DNA from: Sinorhizobium meliloti 4H41
Lineage (GTDB): Bacteria; Pseudomonadota; Alphaproteobacteria; Rhizobiales; Rhizobiaceae
DNA: 64,000 nt
Assembly: GCF_000375585.1 (NCBI RefSeq)
Contig: NZ_AQWP01000008.1
Coordinates: 124,001-188,000, forward strand
Direction: 5' to 3'
Below are positions 9,907 through 17,655 of this stretch, in pieces. A model generated the notes under the pieces. That model saw only the letters and a program-made list of their open reading frames with translations. It had not been told where the DNA came from and searched no databases. A program made the translations under genes and the position numbers. How positions within the stretch are numbered: the stretch's first letter is position 1; every line of letters starts with the position of its first letter.

Positions 9907-10716
9907 ATGACCGATCGTCCGAACAATCCGCGGGCATTTGCAGAGGTAGTATCCATCGACGTGTGGAGAACGCCCTACGCAGATGGCACCGGCGAAGCCG
10001 ACCTGCATATCGATGTCGGTTTCTTCGAAGGTCGTCTAGGCTCCGACGATGTGGCTGGATCTCCGGTTCGGTTCCGGCTCAGTCTCAAACGTGCCGAAAT
10101 CTATGTGTTTCGCGATCAAGCGAGTATTATTGAAATTCCCGCAAGCAGTGTCGCGCGGGAGGCTCTTGTCGCGAGTAAAGCAAAAACCACCACGACTCAG
10201 TCGAGATCGATTAAGGGCGCGGTAAGGGCGGCGTTGGGGAATGGAAAGCCTCGCCTCGATCTGGACCTCGCTGCCAAGGGCGGCACAGAAATCACCAAAC
10301 GGATCGAGCGGGACGAAGATCTCGGCGAGATGCGCATAGCGCATCGAAAAATGCCCGACGGTCGCGGATATGTTTTCACAATCCAGCCCGCAACGTCACG
10401 AACGCTCGACGGGTCGGCGTGGGATCCGGCCGTACCTCGAATGAGGCTTCGTGACACAAAGGCCGGACGAAAGCGCGGCGATCCTCCGGAGGTAACAGTT
10501 CAGATTCATTGCAGACGCGAGGACCTCCACATCGAGGATCCCACAATCATTGACGCGACGGTGTGGAATGGCGGTCTGCTCAGCAGAAACAAGCAAATCG
10601 CAGTGGAACAGTACATCAAGAAGGAGGTACTCGCCATGGGCTTGCCTTGCGGCGATCTGTCGGACTCCTTTGCAACGGTCATCATGGCCGACGCCGTGTC
10701 CGTGGAAGAGCGATGA
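9907..10716 (+). CDS. Hypothetical protein, first gene of a two-gene unit
   Basis: A 269-residue soluble protein that I do not recognise. It has a beta-rich first third (SPVRFRLSLKRAEIYVF), a central basic linker rich in K, T and R, and a second beta-rich part. There is no signal peptide, membrane segment or obvious catalytic motif. Its stop overlaps the start of the pentapeptide-repeat gene by ATGA (10713-10716), so the two are co-translated and probably act together. It lies inside the defence-rich cargo, which makes a role in conflict or stress possible but unproven. Confidence 0.7.
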   Translation: MTDRPNNPRAFAEVVSIDVWRTPYADGTGEADLHIDVGFFEGRLGSDDVAGSPVRFRLSLKRAEIYVFRDQASIIEIPASSVAREALVASKAKTTTTQSRSIKGAVRAALGNGKPRLDLDLAAKGGTEITKRIERDEDLGEMRIAHRKMPDGRGYVFTIQPATSRTLDGSAWDPAVPRMRLRDTKAGRKRGDPPEVTVQIHCRREDLHIEDPTIIDATVWNGGLLSRNKQIAVEQYIKKEVLAMGLPCGDLSDSFATVIMADAVSVEER

Positions 10717-11654
10717 TCTTCGACCGGTTGCGGGCGCTTTGCGCTGCCAGGACAGATAACCTTGCCGAATTGGCAGAAATCGCCGCACCCGGCGACCCAG
10801 CATTTTTCGACGGCGCCCAATTTTTTGGAGCCGACCTGCGCGCCACAAACCTGACTGGGTATCATCTGCAGGGAGCCGCATTGGGAGGGGCAGAAGTCGA
10901 CGAAACGACTATCCTGCCGGACACGACGTCGCTACTCGACCTCAAACGAAGTGATAAGGACACCCCGTTTGCCGTTCATGTCGTCGACGGTATTTCGTCG
11001 GCCATTCAGAAAGAGGTGATTGCCTCGCTCGATCATCTTGAAAGAAAGGCAGGCAGACAGGCAGGCTCTAATATAAGGGGCCTGGTTTCGCGCCGATCGT
11101 CAGATATCCCCCTGAAGAACGACCACGAACGGAATTTCAGACTGAGCGCGATCAGACGCATGCGCCGCCTCGCCAACGATATCGTCGCATCAAGGGAACG
11201 CGATCTGACGATCGGCGGCGTCTTGAAAAACGTAGAGCGCCTGGTGGCGATGATCGAAATTTGCGAGAGCGTCCTGAAGAAATACGAGCCGCGGATTTAT
11301 CAGCGTATTTCGCAATCCATGAAAGCAGAGATGGAAAAGGTTGGTGTGCTGGTCGCCAGTCATGACGCACAAGTCTCTGTTACAAGACAGCAATGGAAAG
11401 CGATCTTGTCTCTCCTGCCGACGACGGTTTCCAGTCTGGAGTACATTGGCGAATTTGCGTCGAAAAGCGGCTCGGGAGACATTCTCGCCAACTTGCTTTT
11501 CAGGGTTTTCTTCCTGCTAGAAGACGTCAAGGACCTTTATATGGCCCTCCCGGCAGATCAACAGAAAATTGACCCGATCAGTTTCCAGATTCAACTCGAG
11601 ACAGTGGACGAAGGTCGCGAACCATACGGATTTCGCGAACCCCACGTGATGTGA
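10713..11654 (+). CDS. Pentapeptide-repeat-containing hypothetical protein
   Basis: A 313-residue protein from the ATG overlapping the upstream stop; the frame is open further back to 10563 but that is inside the neighbour. Residues about 27-58 contain six pentapeptide repeats of the A(D/N)LxX type (for example GADLRATNLTGYHLQGAALG), which form a short right-handed beta-helix. The remaining 250 residues are mainly helical and charged, with no motif I can name. The partner gene is the unknown protein at 9907. Pentapeptide modules often serve as interaction or targeting domains in bacterial conflict proteins; that application here is inference. Confidence 0.7.
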   Translation: MIFDRLRALCAARTDNLAELAEIAAPGDPAFFDGAQFFGADLRATNLTGYHLQGAALGGAEVDETTILPDTTSLLDLKRSDKDTPFAVHVVDGISSAIQKEVIASLDHLERKAGRQAGSNIRGLVSRRSSDIPLKNDHERNFRLSAIRRMRRLANDIVASRERDLTIGGVLKNVERLVAMIEICESVLKKYEPRIYQRISQSMKAEMEKVGVLVASHDAQVSVTRQQWKAILSLLPTTVSSLEYIGEFASKSGSGDILANLLFRVFFLLEDVKDLYMALPADQQKIDPISFQIQLETVDEGREPYGFREPHVM

Positions 11655-12109
11655 CACGCACGTGATTTCGTCTCGCCGGTCGAGGCAAGCTCCTTTTGGG
11701 CCTGGTCGGTGACAGGTCTCCGACGAGGTCACGCAACTGTCGCGCAACGGAAGACCTACCTATCGATCAGCCAGGCCTCACTGATCGAAACGTGCACCGT
11801 CGAGTGGAAACTTGTCGCAATGATCGGACTAACCCATCCGGAAGAGGAGCGATTGCCCGTGGGGCGTTCGCATCCGACCCTCCTCAGTCGCCTGTGAGAG
11901 CCCTGTCGCGGGCTCACCACATAGAAATGGTGCTGGCTGGCGGACTTGCTCTGCAGGTATTTTAAGTTGACTTTCGAGTGGCGACTAGTGATGAGTTAGA
12001 CGTTAAGCTTCGGGTTTTTTGAGTCAATTATGGGGACCCATCAGCCGGCCGATTTCCCCGCCTCGGGCGGACGTCGCTGATGGTCGAAATGCTGATAGTG
12101 GGGTATGGG
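11655..12109. other. Non-coding stretch upstream of the Trypco1 gene
   Basis: Two short overlapping frames on the plus strand (about 60-90 codons near 11,700-11,960) have no recognisable content. The segment probably holds the promoter of the Trypco1/trypsin-NACHT operon, but I could not pick out a convincing -35/-10 pair. Confidence 0.45.
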
Positions 12110-12427
12110 ATGGCAGTGCTTGTCGAATTTTCGGGAGACGTCCCAATCTTGATCGAGGCGGCAGACGTCCCCGTCGCATCAGGTGTTCGACCCTCTGGGA
12201 TTGACACAGGGTCCGTGCATCAGAAGGCGGCGAACACGTTAAAAGAAGGCCTCCGCATGATCAGTGCAATTGGAGATGCGGTCCGCGGCTCGCTGGTTGA
12301 GGCAAAGGTCGACGAGGCTGAAGTAAAGATCGGTCTGAAAGTCTCCGGAACTGGACAATTTGTTGTTGCCCAGTCCACCGTCGAAGGAGCTATTGAGGTA
12401 ACCTTTAAGGTTAAGGTAGCGAATTGA
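12110..12427 (+). CDS. Trypco1 (trypsin-co-occurring domain 1) protein
   Basis: About 105 residues from ATG 12110; an in-frame ATG at 12080 would add ten. The sequence has the Trypco1 layout: an N-terminal beta-strand pair (MAVLVEFSGDVPILIEA), a helix (AANTLKEGLRMISAIGDAV), then strands containing EAEVKIGLKVSGTG and a closing VTFKVKV. This small domain is named for its genomic association with trypsin-like proteases in predicted NTP-dependent conflict systems. The next gene starts within its stop codon (TTGA, 12424-12427) and encodes exactly such a trypsin-NTPase, so this is the sensor, adaptor or regulator of a two-gene module. Its precise action is unknown. Confidence 0.8.
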   Translation: MAVLVEFSGDVPILIEAADVPVASGVRPSGIDTGSVHQKAANTLKEGLRMISAIGDAVRGSLVEAKVDEAEVKIGLKVSGTGQFVVAQSTVEGAIEVTFKVKVAN

Positions 12428-15400
12428 AATTCGCGGCGGCCAGTGCCCTTGAAAGCCATATCGCTCAGGGTCTGTTCCGAATTACTGACGACGCTGGCAA
12501 TACTTTGGGTTCGGGATACGCCCTAGACTGCGGGCTTTTGACTTGCGCACATGTGATTGGCGCACGTCGACCTGATCAGCTGCATGCTGTCAGCGGGACA
12601 ACTATCACCCGGATTGTTGACTTGGTGGTAAGCTGGAAACTCGACGTTGCACTGCTTCTCCTCGATCGAGAGCATGAAGGGCTCGCGGTCAGTGAAAGCC
12701 GACCCGATGCGCTTATTGTTGGTGGGTATCCGAGCCAACCGGGCCTGAGCGGACCTTTGTTGGCGCGCACGACAATAGATGGCCTCACCGCCATAACATA
12801 TGAGGCAAATGGTACGAAGTACGAATTGGAACAAGTCTGGGCGCTCCCAGGCGGCCTGATCCTACCGGGCATGAGTGGAGGTCCCGCGATTGATGTTGCT
12901 TCCGGCGCAGTCGTAGGAATGGTGGTCGCCGATTTCGTTCTCCCTGCCGGCAAGATCGGGCTATCGGGCTTTGTTCAACCGCACCAACGGCTGGCTGACG
13001 ACCCCCAGATTGGGCCTCTTTTTGCACAAAGCATGCAGGCACGGCCGCGCTTCGGCGCTACGCCTAATGCACTTGGCGCGCTCATATGGTGCCGGGCGGC
13101 AACGAAGGCTGAACTCGCCCGCATGCACGATGAATGTCGTTATGACCCAGAGGCGGTCGTTCCGCGCGAGGCGCTTACCGCCCAAGTTGCCCGCTTCCTT
13201 GAGAGCGACGATCGTGCACTCGCGATCATCGACAGATCAGGTCTCGGCAAATCAACTGCGCTCGCTGCAATTGCAGATGTTTGCGTCGACCGGCCGACCC
13301 TCTTCATTAGAGCGATGGAGATCGATGAGACTTCCGTCGGGCTTGATCGGCTCGTCCGACGGAAGCTTGAGGCAGTGACCCCGCCCTACGTCAGCGACGC
13401 TCCAGATCTAACCGGCATCACCGAAGCTGGCGGGCTGATGCCTCTGATCATTATCGACGGCCTGAATGAGGCACGGATAAGTACAAAGGATATGCGCGAT
13501 CGCTGGCTACCCGATGCGGTGCGGCATGCTAGAGGCTGCAAAATCGTGGTGTCTTGCCGTCCCGAGAGCTGGGAAGAGATCAGCGCGCACCTACCGCGAG
13601 ACCTCTTTGGATCCTCAAAAGCGATGGGGCCGCGGAGCGGGATTGGCGAGTTCACTGAGACTGAGCAAAGGCGCTATCTCTCCGAGCGCTTCAAGCGGGT
13701 GCCTGCCTTCGCAGCCACCCTTTACGATCCACTACTTCTGGGCCTAGCCGCTGACCTACAAAACGAATTACCGGATCAGCCGCTGAGCCGCTGGGTTCTG
13801 ATGTCGCAGTGGGTTGCGCACGGTTGCCGCCGCGCGGCGGACACAGGGCAAACCAGCGCCAGACTCATCGAAGAACTGCTCAGTCGGGTAGCGCAAACCT
13901 CTCTGCAGCAGGGTTCGCAGGTGATTAGCAGACACGACACTCTGGCGCGTGAGGCCGGATTTGAAGGTCTACTGCGTGAACACTTGGTAATCGCCGAAGG
14001 CGAGAGTTTTGGTTTTCGCTATGATCTTCTTTTCGAGCACCTGGCGGCTCGCACTATCGACGTTCGTCGCCTTACTCTAAAAGATGGCAGCTGGTATCAA
14101 GACTCTCTCAAGATAAGCTGGTCAGTAATCTTTGCGCTCTGTGAGAGAGTCGCACAAGATAGCGCGGGTATAGAACTCGGTGTGCTTTGGAACCATCTCG
14201 TCGCGCCCAACCCTCCGGGCAATTTCAATCTGATCCGCTGCATCGCGGCACTGCCAGTAACACCCGAGCGCGAGCCAGCGGCCGCTGCAGTTTTCGCGGC
14301 GATGGCGCGCCACGGTGCCTACATATTCCAGCTGGCTGCGTCGGAGCTTGCCGACGCTCGTTGGTCGCGCGATTTTGCTGAAAGCGTCCTCCGGCTGATC
14401 GTGAGGGCATCATCAGGCTATGACTACCGTGAGAACGACCTCACGACGCCGCTGCGTTTTGTCCGAGCCCAACAGCTATTCCATTCGCAGGGGTTCCCGG
14501 CACTGGTTGCCGGGCTTTTGGAACGTGGTAGAGAGACATTCCTTAATTCACTCGGCAAGTGGCACCACGAAGAAGAGAAGCTGGGCATAATCAGTGGCGA
14601 TAAAACGCTTGAGAGCAGCATATCCTCCTGGACCAGTTGCTGCTTCGTCTTTTGCTCCGGTCTTTTGACCGACGCTGAACTCTTGAGGGCGCCGGCGGCG
14701 CACCGGAGCGGAACAGTATTTGGCGGCTTGGCGTTGCATTCTCCACAACGTTTGCTCAGCTTGGTTTCTCAGCTGGCAGCTTCAAAGCCTTTGGACCACC
14801 GAAAGCTGGCAGCTGCGCTGACGACCTTATACACAATGGGCGACGAAGTTCCTGAGTCCGTGGCGGAACGCTTTCATGAGGCGGCTTGTCGCCTCGGATT
14901 GCATTGTTTTGACAACCTGCAGAGCCAGGTCATTCAGAACAACGTGGTTGAGCGATCGGCAGAGCGATCAGAGTATAGAGAGTCGGCATGGCAGCGTTTG
15001 ATCGAACTCGCGGTAAACGGTGTCGCGGAGGGATCCGCTCTGACGGCCTTTCTGATTCACAAGCCAGAAGAGGTCCTCGCATTGGCCACGCGCTATCCTC
15101 GCGGTTTCACGAGCCAGTATGGATCTATCAAGCTCGACTTAGCCAGACCTCCCTTTCATGGAACCAGCGCTGCGCCGTCATGGTTGATCGACCTAAGGAT
15201 AGCCATTCTTAACGAGGAAGTCGCTGCGAAGGGTTACTTCACCCGGCAGGTTTGCCTCGTCCTGGAATTGCTTTGCTTCGAACTCGCTGCCAACGAGACC
15301 AGTTGGGACAGGTTGGCTGAGATGGCCGCGGCAGCAATCTCTGAAGGTCCGACGGCGGCACCTCTCCTCTACTTTGCCGGTGACCAGAATGCGCTTTTAA

Positions 15401-15714
15401 AGAAAGACGAACTCGAGTTATCGGATAGGGTGGCCCGTGCCTTCGTAACGGCCAGTCCTGATGTCGAGATCGTAAAGGACCTCCTTGCCAAGCGAATTAA
15501 GCGCGCCGCACGATCAACCGTCCTGACCTATGACCTGAGGATCCTGCACGAATTGGCAGCGGCAGCGGCTAAGCGGTTCGGCGGCGACTTAATCATTGAG
15601 GCATATGTCGCGGCCATGCGGTTCATTAGTTTCTGCGGAACTGACCGTCGCACCGCGATCCTTGATGCCTGTCAAATAGACGGCAAAGATCCGAGGCTGA
15701 CTGCCGAGATCTAA
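12424..15714 (+). CDS. Trypsin-like protease fused to a NACHT/STAND NTPase
   Basis: A 1,096-residue protein from a TTG start overlapping the Trypco1 stop. Residues about 1-190 are a chymotrypsin-fold serine protease: His43 in LTCAHVIG, Asp near 74 in WKLDVALL and Ser near 150 in PGMSGGPAID. An NTPase follows, with Walker A RSGLGKST near 270-278, the NACHT-like Walker B IIIDGLNEA near 345-352, and VVSCRPESW as a sensor-like block. The C-terminal 550 residues are helical, probably repeats that sense a trigger. There is no signal peptide, so it acts in the cytoplasm. The layout of effector, switch and sensor is that of NLR/STAND-like antiphage proteins. The substrate and trigger are unknown. Confidence 0.85.
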   Translation: MKFAAASALESHIAQGLFRITDDAGNTLGSGYALDCGLLTCAHVIGARRPDQLHAVSGTTITRIVDLVVSWKLDVALLLLDREHEGLAVSESRPDALIVGGYPSQPGLSGPLLARTTIDGLTAITYEANGTKYELEQVWALPGGLILPGMSGGPAIDVASGAVVGMVVADFVLPAGKIGLSGFVQPHQRLADDPQIGPLFAQSMQARPRFGATPNALGALIWCRAATKAELARMHDECRYDPEAVVPREALTAQVARFLESDDRALAIIDRSGLGKSTALAAIADVCVDRPTLFIRAMEIDETSVGLDRLVRRKLEAVTPPYVSDAPDLTGITEAGGLMPLIIIDGLNEARISTKDMRDRWLPDAVRHARGCKIVVSCRPESWEEISAHLPRDLFGSSKAMGPRSGIGEFTETEQRRYLSERFKRVPAFAATLYDPLLLGLAADLQNELPDQPLSRWVLMSQWVAHGCRRAADTGQTSARLIEELLSRVAQTSLQQGSQVISRHDTLAREAGFEGLLREHLVIAEGESFGFRYDLLFEHLAARTIDVRRLTLKDGSWYQDSLKISWSVIFALCERVAQDSAGIELGVLWNHLVAPNPPGNFNLIRCIAALPVTPEREPAAAAVFAAMARHGAYIFQLAASELADARWSRDFAESVLRLIVRASSGYDYRENDLTTPLRFVRAQQLFHSQGFPALVAGLLERGRETFLNSLGKWHHEEEKLGIISGDKTLESSISSWTSCCFVFCSGLLTDAELLRAPAAHRSGTVFGGLALHSPQRLLSLVSQLAASKPLDHRKLAAALTTLYTMGDEVPESVAERFHEAACRLGLHCFDNLQSQVIQNNVVERSAERSEYRESAWQRLIELAVNGVAEGSALTAFLIHKPEEVLALATRYPRGFTSQYGSIKLDLARPPFHGTSAAPSWLIDLRIAILNEEVAAKGYFTRQVCLVLELLCFELAANETSWDRLAEMAAAAISEGPTAAPLLYFAGDQNALLKKDELELSDRVARAFVTASPDVEIVKDLLAKRIKRAARSTVLTYDLRILHELAAAAAKRFGGDLIIEAYVAAMRFISFCGTDRRTAILDACQIDGKDPRLTAEI

Positions 15715-15893
15715 GCCCTACAACTCGTAGTAGGCCCACGAGACGCGGCTATCCGCACTTCCTGGAAGGCGGCGACGCGCGTTCATCTAGCAAGAAAAGT
15801 CAGCCCCTTATCCCTCGCCTAAGCCTTGAAGGGACTCGAACTGCAGACCAGGAAAAAAAGGCTGTGCTGAGCGTGCCCTGAGAGCTTCGGCAA

Positions 15894-15929
15894 TTTCGTT
15901 TATTTCGTTTATTGCGCCTATTGCGAATA
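15894..15929. repeat. Four tandem 9-bp repeats upstream of an antitoxin gene
   Basis: Two identical TTTCGTTTA units (15894-15902, 15903-15911) are followed by TTGCGCCTA (15912-15920) and TTGCGAATA (15921-15929), an exact 9-base period. The array lies 37-72 bases before the antitoxin start and overlaps the likely promoter region. It may be an operator for autoregulation. Confidence 0.55.
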
Positions 15930-15965
15930 TAGGGTCGAAATGGATTTCAATGGAGGGTTATCAAA

Positions 15966-16424
15966 ATGACAGTTCCAGCAGCGGCTCAGGAACTGGGCGG
16001 GCGCTTGCCGTCGGCCTCCGAAAAAGCTACCGCAAACCACCTGCGGAAGATACTGGCGGCACATGCTACCGGCGATGCAAAATTGCGCGTACTCGATGAT
16101 GAGACGCAGCAGCCAACGGAGATTACCCTCACCCCAGCGCTGTCCAGTCTACTAATGGAGCTGTTGCGTCACATCGGAAAAGGTGACGCGGTGACGCTCG
16201 TTCCCGTCAGCAAGATGCTGACGACACAGCAAGCGGCGGACATCCTCAATGTATCGCGGCCATTCCTGATTTCCCTCCTCGATAGGGGCGAGATCGAGTA
16301 CTCGCTTGTTGGTCGACATCGAAGGATTCAGGCGGATCTCCTTTTTAAATACAAGAACGAGCGCGACGAGAAGCGGAGTAAGGCCCTTGCAGATCTTGCC
16401 GAGTTGGACGCGGAGTATCTGTAG
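15966..16424 (+). CDS. Excisionase-family helix-turn-helix antitoxin of a PIN toxin
   Basis: A 152-residue protein with a GGAGGG ribosome site at about 15951-15957. Residues about 85-130 form an excisionase/MerR-like helix-turn-helix: MLTTQQAADILNVSRPFLIS, then LLDRGEIEYSLVGRHRRI. The N-terminal region (KLRVLDDETQQPTEITLTPA) matches the type of antitoxin that carries this HTH and precedes a PIN-domain toxin in proteobacteria. The toxin frame begins 3 bases after its stop. It should bind and neutralise the toxin and repress the operon, possibly through the 9-bp repeats upstream. As the toxin is broken, this may now be an orphan. Confidence 0.75.
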   Translation: MTVPAAAQELGGRLPSASEKATANHLRKILAAHATGDAKLRVLDDETQQPTEITLTPALSSLLMELLRHIGKGDAVTLVPVSKMLTTQQAADILNVSRPFLISLLDRGEIEYSLVGRHRRIQADLLFKYKNERDEKRSKALADLAELDAEYL

Positions 16425-16426
16425 GC

Positions 16427-17105
16427 TTGTTCGCTAATCGCTTCACTGCCTTCGTAGACGCATGCACACTAACAAGTGCACTAAAGCGAAATCTGCTGCT
16501 GACCCTTGCGGAAGCGGAATTTTTCCGCCTCCGCTGGTCCGAAGTCCATCGAGAAGATCCTAGCCGACAAGGACGTCGCCGATGCTGCCGTACGGGCATC
16601 GCGCGCAAGAGCAAGCATGGAGGCTACATTCGAGGAAGCGATGGTTTTTGATTTTGATCAGTTCCTCTCCGCTTGCGCAGGTCTCCCCGACCAGAACGAC
16701 GCGCATGTAGTTGCAGCCGCTCTGAAAATGCAGGCCGCTGTAATCGTGACCGATAATCTGAGAGACTTCCCCGAGGAATTGCTTCGCCGGCTGAACCTTG
16801 AAGCAAGGTCGGCGGATGCTTTTATCGCTGATACAATCGCCTTGGGTACCGGCAGAGCGGTTGCGGCGATCAGGCGCACGAGAGAGCGCTTGAGAAAGCC
16901 GGAAAAAACCGCCGATGTCCTGCTGTTAGATATGGAGGCGAACGGCCTTACAGAAACCGTGGACGTCCTAAAGGCCCACATCCTGTCGCTTTTTTTTAAG
17001 GAGGAACCCTCTGCCCTCACCTGCGGCGGCGGGCCGCAACAGTCGTGTTCCACTCGATACGTTATGCGATCTTGGAAGCACATCACGAGAACAACGTTCG
17101 CATAA
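16427..17105 (+). pseudogene. PIN-domain toxin gene with a frameshift
   Basis: A TTG start at 16427 opens FANRFTAFVDACTLTSALKR and LTLAEAEFFRLRWS, the N-terminus of a PIN RNase with its first acidic residue in VDAC. After about 16,545 the frame is lost. The rest (SIEKILADK, then PDQNDAHVVAAALKM with the second acidic residue and VTDNLRDF with the third) continues in another frame and stays open to 17105. The few residues normally present after RWS seem to be missing, so a small deletion near 16,545-16,555 is likely. Intact, it would be a VapC-like ribonuclease paired with the upstream antitoxin. Confidence 0.7.
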
Positions 17106-17655
17106 GCGCCCGCGGATGATTTTCAATCAGCAGCCCGCCGGACCCCTTTCCGACAGCCCGCGTTGTTGAGCAGTGCCTTTGAGGGGCGAGGCTGACTAGC
17201 GGCCACCCAGAAGAATGCAAACCGCAGCGTCGCGATCGTATCGGCAGTGGCACGGCCCTTGTTGGTCACCCTTTCGCCTCTCGATCGCCGCCGCTGTTCG
17301 TCTGCAAACCGATCTCTGGGCCGCAATTTCACGGACCGTCACCACGAAATCCACCTTGCTCGAACAGTCGTCGCAGTTCCAAGGCGCGGGCCGTCGTTGC
17401 TGCTGACCTCCACATCGTCATCAACTGGCCGGATGCAGTCTCATCAGGTCTGGCGCATTTGGTTCTACCGAAAGCCCGCGCTCACAGCCTCCGGCACCCG
17501 ATCCTGGATCGTCGGGTAACGCCAGTTTCCCAGGTGCCGGCCAGGCAATGGCGCCCGCCCGATTCCTGGCGGTGGTCCGCCAAAACGAGACTCGAGTTGT
17601 TGGGCTCATCACATCGGTAAGTCACCCGCTGTTACCTACCTGCTTGGGTCTCATA
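17106..17655. other. Stretch without a recognisable gene
   Basis: Short frames on both strands (for example minus 17123-17332 and 17421-17612) look like degraded coding sequence but match nothing I know. It lies between a broken toxin and a convergent hydrolase gene. Confidence 0.4.

Noticed and set aside
15894-15929. Possible CRISPR or replication iterons
   Set aside because: Only four 9-base units with no spacers; rep functions are at the other end of the window. No CRISPR array was seen anywhere in the window.
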